Positions 45,120 to 56,011 are shown, counted from the first letter of the stretch. The stretch is 64,000 bases of DNA from Macrocystis pyrifera (GCA_031763025.1 JASSKH010000014.1:8484563-8548562), one strand, 5' to 3'. A program made the numbers and translations. The notes: generated from the sequence alone by a model not told the origin.

Positions 45120-46023
45120 TTGACGCCTTTCGTGATTTCGGTCCCGGAAGGAAGCGCTCCTGTCACGTCCAGGCCGCACCGCATCAATCCCATCCTGGCC
45201 AAGGAAGTGGAAGCCACCTTGGATCAGTACCTAGCGGCAGGCCTGATCCAGCATTCGACCTCTCCGTACTCGAGCCCGCTGGTGGTCATCCCGAAGAAGT
45301 CTGGAGGCGTTCAGATCACCGTGAACTACAAGAAACTCAACCAGACTAGCAGTCTCAGCTATCTACCTATTCCTCGCGTGGACCAAGTCCTCGACTCCCT
45401 GGGGAAGGGACGGGTGTCTTCCCTCTTCGATTTGGTCTCCTCGTTCCACTAGATTACCGCGCACAAGGACACCGTCCCTCTCACGGCGTTTTGCACCCCC
45501 ACGGGCCTCTACGAGTGGCTCGTCATGCCCCAAGGCAGCTTCGCCCGGCTGGTTCGTCAAAGTGATTAACGAAGTCATTAAAGGTCTGGCACAGGTGGCG
45601 GCCTACCTCGATGATGTGATCGTTTTCGACTCTGATCCGACGGCCCACGTCAAGACGATACGAGCCCTCTTCGAACGCCTGCGCAAACACAACCTCAAGC
45701 TCTTCCCCTCGAAGGCTCGCCTCGGCGCCACGGACGCCAATTTTCTGGGCTACTCCATTTCGCCCGCGGGTATAAGCCCCAATGCGGAAAAAGTTTCGCC
45801 TTCGATGAAAATGCCCATGCCCAAGAACCTCAAGCAGGTCCGCGCCCTGATGGGCGGCGTGGGATATTTTCGCAAATTCCTGCCCGACCTGTCTAAACGG
45901 ATACATCCTCTCACCATCCTTCTCCGCAAGGGGATCAAGTACGTCTTTACGCCGGCTGTGGAAGTTATCGTCCGCCAGATCCTCACCGAGTTCGCTGCCC
46001 CCACCGATTTTGGTCTTCCCTGA
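45120..46023 (+). pseudogene. Ty3/gypsy reverse transcriptase
   Basis: Copies element RNA into DNA. Motifs in order: VTSRPHRINPILAKEVEATL, SPYSSPLVVIPKKSGG, YLPIPRVDQVLDSL, SSLFDLVSSFH, PLTAFCTPTGLYEWLVMPQG (45,478-45,538), the catalytic VAAYLDDVIVFD (45,595-45,630), FLGYSISPAGI and MGGVGYFRKFLPDLS. All expected blocks are present. A TAG stop follows SSFH (45,450-45,452, where Gln is usual), and a one-base shift occurs near 45,540 between PQG and the next block. Confidence 0.9.
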
Positions 46024-46410
46024 CTGGGACGCCGTAGCCGACGGCTCCCGCCCCTTCCACGTGTACTGCGACGCCTGAATCGACGGTTTTGGTACAGCGC
46101 ACGGCCCATTGCTTATATCAGTCGCGCTACCCTCGGTTCCGAGAGGCACTGGACACCATTGGACCTGGAAGCTGGCAGCATTGTCTGGGCCATCAAACGA
46201 CTCCGAGGCTACCTGTGGGGCACGAAGTTTCGAATATTTTCGGACCACAGAGAACTTGAGAGCATCGGCAAAGTAGGGGACCACAGCGCGCGCGTCCAGC
46301 GGTGGCTCGAGTTCCTCACCGCGTTCGACTACACTCTCGAATACCGCAAGGGCAGCGCCAACGGAAATGCTGACTTTCTCTCCCGTTTGCCGGCGCCCGC
46401 CACAGAACAC
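46024..46410 (+). pseudogene. RNase H domain
   Basis: Removes the RNA strand after reverse transcription. FHVYCDA near 46,060-46,077, then after a stop and shift SRATLGSERHW, LDLEAGSIVWAIKRLRGYLW (46,162-46,221), FRIFSDHRELESIG (46,228-46,270) and GNADFLSRLP (46,363-46,392). These are the conserved strands and the SDH motif of Ty3/gypsy RNase H. Confidence 0.85.
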
Positions 46411-47529
46411 GACCGCAGTGGGTCTAGCTGGCTCAACCCCGTCGAGGACGGCGGTATCTTCCTCATCCGAGCCTGCGGGCTTCGCACTCGCTCTTCGCCG
46501 ACCCCTGGTGTCGGTTTGGGTGGGCTGGTGCCCCGCAGTGAAAGTGTCGTCTCGGGTGGGCTGCCTTTCACCTCCTAGGATTTTCGCGATTTTCGCGCAC
46601 ACGGGCTACGTATGAGAATTGACGACCTCTCTGCTCCTCCGGGGAGATTTGTCGCTCGTGTATCTGCTTCCGTCGCCACCGTCGATCGCCGTCCCGGCTT
46701 GAGGGCTTTTCCCTCCACCGCCAACTCCGCATTCGCTTCGGTTACTGCAGCGACGATTGTCGCTCAGCGCGCTCCTCCCCCGACGAGCACTCTACAGGGA
46801 TAAGATTCCGCCGTGATCACTGATCCGGCCGCGTCTCCCCCTTTGCCGCATGGCAACCCGGCGCCTCTGAACATCTTGCCGCCTACAGGCCGCATCTCCA
46901 CTCGGACGCGCCCACGAACAGCCGTTGCCGCTGGCACCGCGCCGCCTGCTGTTGATTATGGCTTCGGGCCCGGCGGGGCCCTAGACCACCCGCTCGGCGT
47001 GCTGTCATCCCGCCGCGAGCCCCACGGCCGCGCCCGCCCGACCCCGTCGTTATGGCCCCGGTTCCTGCCGCCTCGCCGATCCCGACGGTACCCATTCCGT
47101 CTGACCGCGACCGCACCGAGCCCGTGGGGACCCCTCTTTTACGGCTTCCGCTGACGACTGGCGCACCGCTCGTCACCACGACCGATTCGGACGCCGTCGG
47201 CGCAGCTGCCGAATTTCAGTTCGGTGATTCCGCAGCGCGCTATTCGCACGCCGACTGGGCTCGGGAACAACAGACCGAGCCTGCGTGCAACGACGCCTTG
47301 CGCTACATAGCCCTTCGCCGGCCGGCAGTTTTGCCAGCCGACCTCTTGTCGTGTTTCCCTTCCCACCAGCGCCCTCCCTTTTCGGAGGTTCATAAGCTGG
47401 CTAACAAAGGCCGCTTGCACACCACCGACGCGGGCATCGTTCTAATTGTCCGACAGCCGCCCCCCTCCCCTGCGTCGGATACGCAACGTCCGGTGGGTCG
47501 TACGGCCTGTTCATTGAACGACGAGCCTA
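46411..47529 (+). other. Pro/Ala/Arg-rich linker before integrase
   Basis: About 1.1 kb of GC-rich low-complexity coding-like sequence. From about 47,170 (frame from 47,052) the peptide becomes more ordered and leads to the integrase. Longer than the usual RNase H-integrase spacer, but no domain is recognised. Confidence 0.4.
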
Positions 47530-48720
47530 TTCGCATTTATGTGCGTGCGGCTGCTCATGCGCCCCTGGGTCATGCTGGCTTGCCATTCCACGGTGTCCTG
47601 CCACCTAGGAACCGCGCGCACCCTACGTATGCTCGAACATTTCTACTGGTGGATCGGTATGAGCATCTGCACCCGGTGGTCGTTACGCAACTGCTTAAAG
47701 TGCCAAGCACGAAAAACGTCGCGGCAGACGGTCCGGTGGCCCACCGTCACGTTGCCCTTGCCAGAAGGGCCCGGCATCGCCATCAGCATCGAATATTTCG
47801 GCGCTTTCCCGGTGACGCCTCGAGGCGATACCTACATCTTGCTTTTCGCTGATCGTTTCAGCCGCCGAGCCGACATGTACGCCGTCACAGCGGCAGAGTT
47901 CACCGCTGATGGTACGTCAACATTTTCATCAACCGGTGTATCCCCCTCTGAGGGTGCCCGCGCAGCATCCTCTAGGACAACGGCCTCCAATTCTGCTCCA
48001 AGCTTTCGCACGCCGTCAGCTTCTCGGGGTTCGAAAAATTGCCACCAGCTCCTACCACCCAAACGGCAACGGTGGGGTGGAACGTGTAAACCACACAATG
48101 GCACAGATGTTGGCAATGGTCGTCAACGAGCTCCAAAACAACTGGGATGAACAGCTCCCTCACGTCGAATTTACGTACAACAATTCCGTCAGCGCCGCCA
48201 CGGGTTTGGCTCCCAACGAGCTACATATGGATCGGCTGCCACGCCTCCCTCTCGCGATTTTCGAGCGTGCTGGGGTCCCTGGCCACCAGAGCTTGTCCCG
48301 CGACCATCTTGCCTGCCGCGACTTGGCGACAGTCCGTCAGCAGCGCGCGTACGATATCGTTCGCCAACGCCACGCCCTCACTGTTGCTCGCATGAACCGC
48401 TGTAACTCCGCCCTCTCCGACGCCCTCCGTCCAGTCCCAAAATTTGACGTTGGCGGCTGGGTGTGGGTGTACCATACGGCGGCCACCATTCGCCAAGGCG
48501 CGAAACCCGACACGGACGCCAAGGTCCTCAAGGCCAAACTCTCACTCAACAGGCCGGGCCCCTATAAAGTCCTCGCAGTTGGCCCCTGCCTCTCAGTGGA
48601 CATCCCGGACGGATCTCCTCTCGGAGCAAAGCTTCTGTATTTGGATCTTCCTTCCGATATGCCCGGCGCTGAGGCTCGCCGGCGCGTATCAATTCAACGC
48701 TGCAAGCCCTGTGCCAACCC
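47530..48720 (+). pseudogene. Integrase
   Basis: Inserts element cDNA into host DNA. The N-terminal HHCC finger includes CHLGTARTLRMLEHFYWW and CLKCQARK (47,584-47,710). The D,D-35-E core has AISIEYFGAFPV (47,779-47,814) where the first Asp is Glu, DNGLQFCSKLSHAV (about 47,978-48,020) with the second Asp, and YHPNGNGGVERVNHTM (48,056-48,103) with the catalytic Glu at 48,080. The C-terminal part has LPHVEFTYNNSV, LAPNELHMDRLPRLPL, KFDVGGWVWVYH and AKLSLNRPGPYKVL. Frameshifts occur between the finger and the second Asp, and between that and the rest. Confidence 0.88.
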
Positions 48721-48832
48721 CCACGACGGTGGCGACATGCCGAAGTATTTGGCGGCGGGGTTGACGCAATACGTGCTCAACAACTTCTCCAAGAAATCCT
48801 CCCTGTATCACATCACCGAGGACGACGTTTCA

Positions 48833-49010
48833 ACCCCTCTTCAACGATTCGAAGTGGAAAATATTCCCGGACATCAATCGGTTAGAGGTCGAGGTGGCGT
48901 CATCGCGGTGATGTACGAGACGCACTGGATAGGACTATCCCGTCCATCTTGGGAACGGGAAATGGACCTTCAGCTTTCTCGCTACGCAATTTTGCGCTAC
49001 TGGGCCGGCA
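48833..49010 (+). pseudogene. Chromodomain
   Basis: In the same frame as the integrase tail: LQRFEVENIPGHQSV, then ETHWIGLSRPSWEREMDL and YAILRYWAG. The W-x-G-x5-W-E and ILRYW pattern is that of chromodomains in chromovirus integrases, which bind methylated histone H3 and direct integration to heterochromatin. The match to 20,262-20,320 shows it is a lineage feature. Confidence 0.75.
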
Positions 49011-49059
49011 CCCCCCCGAACCAACACTGCCAAACCAACCGCCTGCATCGCCGAATGAG

Positions 49060-49398
49060 AATTGGCGCGGCACAACGAGAGCTCTCTCGAAGTAACGGCG
49101 TGCGAGTTCTGGCACCCGGCTATGGCTGCGTATCGCACGCCGACTGGCTCCACCGATACTGCAACACCGTGCTTCCCAACGGGGCCCACGTTTGGTACAA
49201 GGGCGGCGACGGTCTGTGGTGGCTCGGGAAAATCAGCGCAACTACGCCAACGGATGGAGTATATTAGGTTCGATTTTTGGACGACCCGGGACCGATCAAG
49301 CTTCGTCTTTCTCCGGCGCGCTACACGACTTCGACGAGAGCTGTACGAGGTTCTTGGTGTCTGCAAATTCACTTGACTAGCGCGTTTGCATGGGGGAT
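49060..49398 (+). pseudogene. Tudor-like domain after the chromodomain
   Basis: Sequence RIGAAQRELSRSNGVRVLAP, then LPNGAHVWYKGGDGLWWLGK (about 49,165-49,227) and, after a shift, VRFLDDPGPIKLRLSPARYT (about 49,265-49,325). G-x-V-x-Y-x5-D-G-x-W-x3-V/I followed by V-R-F-x-D is the barrel pattern of Tudor/SH3-type folds, which often read methylated lysine or arginine. The assignment is by pattern only. The sequence ends at the MITE insertion. Confidence 0.55.
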
Positions 49399-49406
49399 CT
49401 AGCGTA

Positions 49407-50475
49407 TAGAGCCTGGTATCAGTATAGGGCTACCCTATATATACCCCCTATACGATATGATATTTCCATAGTACTTAGTCATGTTTTTTTTCACCGGAAC
49501 GTGCGATATATATCATATCGTATTACATCGCTATATATAGGGGCTTTCAGCACGATGTGACTAAAAGGTGATATGATATTTGGTATATGATATATACGTC
49601 CGCTATGAATGGATATATCGGCCTATATAAGGTGATATAAGATGATATATCGGCCTATATGAGGTGAAATACGTGATATAGCTATCCGATATGTGGCATA
49701 ATATGACCACTTACTTGTTGTCTTGACGATATATCTTGCATCTTTCGGGCGTGCATTTTGGGCGGAATATATGTGCAGTATATACCTAGTACGTATGTAC
49801 GAGCACGAGCACGAAGCGTGACGCACACACAAGGGGACGTACCAGGGGTCTGTGCCCGCTGCTGTCTTCCTGTCGTGCGGGTTTGATCCGCGATGGGCGA
49901 GTCGAATGCGCCATCGCCTGCGGCCACAAGCGAGCCACAGCTACAGCAGTCGCCTTCGACATCGTCAAGCGCCGCCACACATCTACATGCAATATACCCT
50001 CGCGGAGAAGGGGTTGCTGTATCATCATTCATGCATTTGGTGTACCGGGTAGTACGTAGCGGGCACAGATCACCAAGTACCGAGCCAGTGCTTTATCATC
50101 AGTGTGGCGCAGGCCCCAACCACGAGCAAGTACCGATGTGACACCGCGGTGACGTACATATATGGGTGATAATAGCACACGAAAGCACGATCGTATATAG
50201 GGCAGACATGAAGTGACATATCACAATATACAAGGTACATGATATATAACATTATATATATATGATATTGCACAATATATATGATATATCACACGATATA
50301 TGACATGGTATCAGCATATACCTTGCATATATCACATATCATAGCGATATATCGAAAATGCCCATGATATGGACATGACTAAGAAATATCAACTTTTATG
50401 ACTTAGTCATGTTTTTTGGGGGGGTATATATAGATATCATATACCCCCCCGATTTTTAGGTGATACCAGGCTCTA
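49407..50475. mobile_element. AT-rich hAT-like MITE, 1,069 bp
   Basis: Perfect 15-bp inverted ends TAGAGCCTGGTATCA...TGATACCAGGCTCTA are flanked by a perfect 8-bp duplication CTAGCGTA (49,399-49,406; 50,476-50,483). An 8-bp duplication and a TAGAG terminus suggest the hAT superfamily. The interior is dense in GATATATC-type palindromes, with the word CTTAGTCATG near both ends. No transposase. It lies in the gypsy element, between the Tudor-like domain and the 3' LTR. Confidence 0.9.
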
Positions 50476-50483
50476 CTAGCGTA

Positions 50484-51079
50484 ACGTAGATGAATCTCGA
50501 GGCGCCGCCATGGATAGTTGATTTTCGCTTCTCGACTGCACTCGATAAACATATACTGTATATATATATTTGTCGTTTTCCTGGACTTTGGGGGGTGGTT
50601 TTTCTACTCGGTGTGTTTCTGGTTTGTTTTGTTTATCTTGGGCTGGGTTGGGAATGGTTTTCGCGTATTTTATCCTGCCTACCCCCCCCTCTCAGTGTCG
50701 GGGCTGATCTAAGAGGTCGGGCCACTCGTTTGTGACCCAGGACGCGTTTTCAGAGTTGTGGGCTTTAGGTGGTTCTCGCCGCCTTCCGTGTTATCTTTCT
50801 TCTCGTTTCCGTATTCACTTTTCGCTTTTCCATGCATCTTCCTCGCCTCCCCCCCGTACGGGCGGCATGGCGATGGTTTTCATTGACGATTTCTTCCTGC
50901 CCCTTAAGGCTAGACCTTCCCTTCATTTTTTTACTTTGCCGGCTTCGTTGCCTTGCCGTTCAGAGGTGTGGAAGTGGGTTTAGAGGAGCCCCATCTTCGA
51001 CTCGTGTTCTAGTTCGTGGAATCGGGGTTTCTATGAATTTCCCATAATTCTTCATATAAGGTTCATCAGAGTGGGCTAG
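50484..51079 (+). mobile_element. 3' internal region of the gypsy element
   Basis: Follows the MITE. The last 120 bp (GTTCTAGTTCGTGGAATCGG ... CATCAGAGTGGGCTAG) also occur, inverted, at 63,879-64,000, where they again abut an LTR. CAGAGTGGGCTAG just before TGTTA is a weak polypurine tract. No domain is recognised in the frames. Confidence 0.65.
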
Positions 51080-51344
51080 TGTTATGATACTGCCTCGAAT
51101 GAGGCTGAAATCCCGGTACTTACCTGGGTTCAGGCACTGGGATCACATTTGGAATACTTGGAAGGCGTATCTTAGGTGGTTTTCCAGAGGGGCACGAGTT
51201 TGGTCTCAGTCTCCGCGTGCACGGAAGGAACAAAACTGCTCTTCTTCTATCTCTAAACAACCAAGACACGTGAGTATCAACGAGTATCGACCTAATAGGC
51301 AAACCTGTCCAGGGATACAAAGTGTCCCCCTGCTGATCTTAACA
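51080..51344 (+). repeat. 3' LTR of the gypsy element
   Basis: Runs from TGTTATGATACTGCC to GATCTTAACA, with TG...CA ends. It has a deletion of about 12 bp relative to the 14.4 and 63.6 kb copies, in the block CTTAGRTGG...TTTTCCAGAGG. Confidence 0.85.
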
Positions 51345-52560
51345 ACAACGTGCTACTGTGTTATAGATGGATAACGTACTGGCGGGGTTTCCATAAAAAA
51401 ATGAGCCGTTTTTTTTTTTGCGAGGATCCCTCCTAAATATCTAAATATATCCCTTGTTTTGGGATTTAAAAAATATGGAGACGTTTTTTTACCGGGGATG
51501 CCATGCTATCTTCCCCCCGGGGATATTGTTGTAGGTATCCCCTACTGGGATGTCGGCGAAATTGGATAACACGGCTACGTTACGTTACTCCCCCACGCTG
51601 CTTTACCACTGACACAGGGAACACATACCACACGCATGTTAGATCTCGTAGAGATCCAAAGGGTGACTAACAACGTAGTAATATTACGTTAGAACAACTT
51701 CGGCCCCAATGGTAACTCTGTAACATAGTGTTAGACCCGGATTGTTTTTTATGGTAACACGGTAACGGTAATGTTATCATCAGATCTTTACTGACGATCA
51801 CACCGTAACGTAATGTTACAGAGTCTTCCGCATTAAGGCTAACATCCTAACATAATGTTGCGTATGGGCCGGCTAAGAGTGTAACGTATCTAACGTACGT
51901 ACGTTAAGCATTACGTTAGCCGAGCCTAAGGTATTCAGATGGGATGTTCAGACAACGAAGTGTTAGCAGTGCTGGCCACTGCGTTATGTTACGTTAATGT
52001 GTTACTTAGAACATAATAATGTCAAGTGTTATTAGTGCTGGCGAACATGGTAACGCTATGTTAGGGTGTTATGTATATCACTCCTCCTAAGGGTAACACT
52101 ATGTTGATGTGTTATGTCTAACGCTGCGGCGACAGCAGTAACATTATGTTATCATGTTAGTAAATATGCGGATATCGATCTGGGCATGTTAGAGTGATAT
52201 AACGTACGTACGTCTTTGGTCAAAGCCTAACACTATTAATAGTATGTTGCAGTGTTAGTTCAAGGACTGATCACGGCATGACGTAATGTTACTGTACCAA
52301 AGCTGGACGAGATCGAGCAGCAACGTAACGTTGAGGAGAGTGCACGTTCGTGGGTTTCCAGTTAACACTGCTGCTGTGCTACCGCGTTATTACCGTCACC
52401 GCTCCTCCAGTGCTATTAATAACACTATTAATACCAGGTAGTACGTTACCAAGTTCCTGTGTTAGGCCCCATATAACGTAAATACGTGTCACCCGAGTGA
52501 TACGTTATGCGAGGTGTGAAAGCTTCATGATACGTAACGTAACAACACCGTTTTCGAAGT
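51345..52560. other. No gene; dense TAAC/GTTA near-palindromes
   Basis: From about 51,560 to 52,560 the words AACATARTGTT, TAACGTAATGTTA, TAACRCTATGTTA and TAACGTACGTACGTTA recur at intervals of roughly 40-60 bp. The spacer sequence between them is not conserved. The same words occur more sparsely at 37.2-37.5 and 38.26-38.4 kb. No coding frame. Confidence 0.6.
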
Positions 52561-53869
52561 TCGTAAATTATTTCGGTACATACATATGAACAGCAATTCG
52601 AAATTTCGTAAATCCTTTCGGTCTTTATTTCGTACCTGGTATATGTATACGTATATTTGTCAAATTTTCGTACTTTTGCCAACTTTTCTCTTCGCACGAG
52701 CACTTTTAGGCAAAACAGTAATTACACGGACACGGGAAGCCCTGCCGGACACATTGGTCTAGGTCTCTCGGCGCAATCTGTGCACTCTGAAGCGCGTGGC
52801 AGGCGCTTGAAGTTTTTTTTCCGGCGGGAGTGGATAAGACGATTTCCCTGGTTTCGGTAAAGAGGCCTTATTTTGTACGTACGTATCGGTACATTGTGAT
52901 GCTCTCTGTTTTCTCCTCCCGGCTCTCATGAGCTGTGAGCACACAGCTCAGGCATTTACCAGGAACACAACAGACAACATGCACAGATCCCATCGTTCCA
53001 ACGCTGCCGCCCACACGCCGTGCGTGTTCGACACGCCCATATGCGCAGTGTTGCTGTGGTTGGTTGTGTCTCTGTCACAGCCTGTCGTCCGCATTCCATC
53101 GTCTGCCATATATTTTATTTATCCGTATGTACCCAGGATGACGTATAAAAATATCCCATACATACATTTTTGTTGGGTTGTTGCACGGAGCACGGACCAC
53201 CGCCTAGAGAACAATGAAATACCCACAGCAGTGCACAGAGCGTGCTTACCTACAGCTTCCTACAGCACCACAACCAACCCTGCTGCCCAGCCGCAGCAGT
53301 GAGCACACCTTGCGCGTATTGATGATCGTACTGCGGCTCATTCGTACAGCAGCGTTGGTAACATACTTACAGCAGTACGGTAGTTCTGATTGCAGTGTGT
53401 CCTACATTGCTGACCGATAGATCCTAGAGCCAGCTGAAAGGGGATCAGTACACGTACGTTCCTCGCGTTGCATTTTACAGCAGTACTGCTGAATATGCAG
53501 TCATACCTGTACAAAAGCGATTCTACTGCTGTAGGAGATCGTGCAAAGTGTTTTAGATCGCATAAAAAACACGACATGCCAGTTGTACGAGCACTTGTTC
53601 TAACGTATACGTTAAACTGCGCTGGATCACATTTTCGTTTCCGAGGTTCGACTCGCACCATCACGTTTTTTTTTTCTTAATTTCACTTTTGACTATTTTT
53701 GTACCAGAACTACAACAGAGTACTACTGTGAACAGTAATAATATTACATTCGTCCACACCTTGCTTTTCTGAACGTATAATATGATAGAGTACATGTTAC
53801 TTGTGTGTTTTAGCCCAAATTAAAGAGTTTGGGCGCGCTTGCGTGTGGCGTGCGTTCATACCTCAACAT
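52561..53869. other. No recognised gene
   Basis: Frames such as 52,928-53,302 (+, 124 codons) and 53,338-53,664 (-) have no motif. CAGCAGTACTGCTG-type words are frequent. Confidence 0.35.
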
Positions 53870-54730
53870 TTCACAGCTTCGTATTATACTCCGAATACTT
53901 GGGAGTAAAGCAAAGTATGTTCGAGAAAATACTGCTGCTATTACCGTAGGTACTTCGTACACTCGCAGTATGTCGGGGGTTTTGTACTCGAGATACTACG
54001 AGTACTGACTGGCTGTATTTTGAGGTTCTGTATAAATACTACTGCGTATACTTTCTTTGGGCTCGCACTAATGCGGGGTTCGCTACTGCTGCTGGCATGG
54101 ATACCGCCTGTTGTGCTTCAAGTATCTCAGGGTGCTGTACCGCGGGTACTACAAGTATACCAGTAAGTACTAGTCTATAGCAGTATTTCGTCCATTGGTA
54201 TAGTGTTCGTACTGCTGCTTCTTCTGCGAGACTCAGTACTCGCAGTAGTGAAATACCCTCAATATGCCCAGTATACTTCGAGTATGAAGTATACTTCAAC
54301 AGTTTGTGCACCGTGTCGACAAGTCTCAGGCCCAGCGTTCGGTACAAAACACACCTAGATAGTCCCACACGAGTAGGAGTTGGAGCAAACTACTTTCGCT
54401 GGAGACAACTTGAGCACCCAAAGCAGTCTGCCAGTATTTCGATACCAGGTATAATATTGTGCATGATTGCGAATGCTCTCAGTATCTCGAGGTTCTGTAC
54501 TGGGCATATATTGCGTTTACCCCAAGTATTTATGTCGTGTTTCGATACTACTGCGGGTACATACTTTAAGCAACCTGTATTCTCGGGGTTCGGTACTGCT
54601 CACACTCTCATTGCTCTCAGTATTTGGGCCTTTTCTCAGTACTCGCAGTAGTTTTGCCGCCAGTACTCCAATACCCGCAGTACTCGGACTACGATTTGTT
54701 CTCGAGCATTTACCTGTGAAACCTTGATAT
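53870..54730. repeat. Degenerate repeats with AGTATYTCGRGGTTCKGTACTG-like theme
   Basis: Variants recur at about 54,023, 54,085, 54,490 and 54,580, mixed with CAGTACTCGCAGTAG and CTACTGCGGGTAC. Spacing is irregular. This looks like an old, diverged satellite-like region. Confidence 0.5.
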
Positions 54731-55203
54731 TATACCCTGAGCACCAAGAAACATTTATTTTGGGGGAACATATATATTGTAGTACCAGTATGTATATATA
54801 TATGTGCTGCACCTTATTACTCAGTCAGCCACAAAGTATTATGGCGCAACCTCGACCTCGCGCAACTTTTATGTACTTACGAATCAATCGCCGCGAGTCA
54901 GCTGGATCAATATATCTCAACTTACCGATACCCTATTATATATTATTTATAGTAATGATCCCACACTAATTCCGCGAACAGCAGTATAATATAGTCTGTC
55001 CTCAAAAATATGCTGTGTGTTCTTCACGTTAAAATGATGGGTGGCTGCAGGTGCTACTTCTAAAAAAGTGTGCAAGGTTTCATACGAGTATTGTTATTTC
55101 GTTCTTGCGCCACTCCCCTATTAATACGGCACCTCCCGGAGGGGAACCTTGTATATATATATATATATATATATTTCCGTACAGTTACGTAGCACGGTGA
55201 GGG

Positions 55204-55304
55204 CCTTTTAGGACTGCAGTCCCGTTTTCGGGACAAAGTACAGCAGCTGAGTACGGTGACATTTCAATGGTTTGTCCCCAACATAGGGCAGCAGTCCTAA
55301 AAGG
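55204..55304. mobile_element. Foldback MITE, 101 bp
   Basis: CCTTTTAGGACTGCAGTCCC and TTTCGGGACAAA at the left pair with TTTGTCCCC and GCAGTCCTAAAAGG at the right. This is the best-preserved member of the family (others at 38,571 and 62,289; half copy at 35,701). Confidence 0.8.
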
Positions 55305-55477
55305 AAAAGTGCGATTCCATTGAGTGCGAGGCCCCATCGGGTAATAAGTGGGGTGAAAATATCTAGATACATACAAATTCATGCGGCTGTCGCACTCACC
55401 AAGTGGAATAAGTGCGGTGCGGGAGCGGCTGCCGCACTGCAGGTGGAACCTGTCCCGCTTTAGCCGTTACCTGGTAC

Positions 55478-55800
55478 CGGCGGGGGGGGCGGGGGCGGGA
55501 GGCGCTCTGCCCAATAGACTGACGCCTGGGTATGGCCATCATCTTCATGATGCGCTCCCTTCTTGTCTTTGGGACCCAAGTAATTATTAATAGCATGGTT
55601 TCGGTCTTTCTCTGTCTCACAGTCTGTGACCACGGAATCAGTATCTCTCTAGGATAAGGAATCAGGGCGGACACTGGGTGTACTGATAAAGCTGGGTAGA
55701 AAGGATTTAATATTAAGACAACAACAACAACAACAACAGTGGTGCCACCCGGGCAGCTTTGCGTGTCTGTATGCACCAGTGCCTGCCTTTCTCATGCTTT
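55478..55800 (+). mobile_element. LINE-B 3'-end fragment with R1 insertion
   Basis: CTGCCCAATAGACTGACGCC, TATGGCCATCATC and GTGGTGCCACCCGGGCAGC match the 3' region of the LINE-B copy at 60,010-60,140. Relative to that copy, about 143 bp (55,593-55,735) are inserted. The insert is an R1 repeat ending in (CAA)6. LINE coding sequence is absent. Confidence 0.7.
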
Positions 55801-56011
55801 TCTTATCATCTTCACCCCCCCCCGCCCCTTTTTGTCCCCTTTTTGTCCCTTTTATTCCTTTTTTTCCCCCCCCTTCTTTTTTTTACCCGTTTGCCCCTCT
55901 TTGTGTCGCTGTCTGTCTGTATCTTCCTTTAGGCTTTTTGCCACGAATCTGGTTTTCTTTTAGCTTTGCTTCGTCGTCTCCCTTTTGTTTTGTCTAATGT
56001 TACGCATGCAG
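55801..56011. other. Pyrimidine-rich tract
   Basis: C/T-rich sequence resembling the 3' flank of LINE-B at 60.16-60.3 kb. Frames here are composition artefacts. Confidence 0.6.

Larger units (their letters stand above)
39747..51344 (+). mobile_element. Ty3/gypsy retrotransposon with NADAR, chromodomain and Tudor-like domains
   Basis: Same-strand domains occur in this order: 5' LTR, gag with CCHC knuckle, linker, NADAR, aspartic protease, RT, RNase H, linker, integrase, chromodomain, Tudor-like, 3' LTR. RT-RNaseH-integrase order defines Ty3/gypsy, and a chromodomain defines chromoviruses. Many frameshifts and stops, an LTR truncated at its inner edge, and a MITE inserted at 49.4 kb show a dead copy. 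Without the MITE it would be about 10.5 kb. The flanks GTGA and ACAA do not match as a target duplication, so joining both LTRs to one element is inferred from orientation and domain order. Confidence 0.8.

Noticed and set aside
45523-46602. 359-codon minus frame opposite RT/RNase H
   Set aside because: It is the antisense shadow of a conserved pol gene; GC-rich codon bias leaves the opposite strand open. No motif of its own.
39466-51400. LTR element inserted into the hAT copy with a target duplication
   Set aside because: The continuation of the hAT sequence and a matching flank were not found after the 3' LTR, so simple insertion is not shown.
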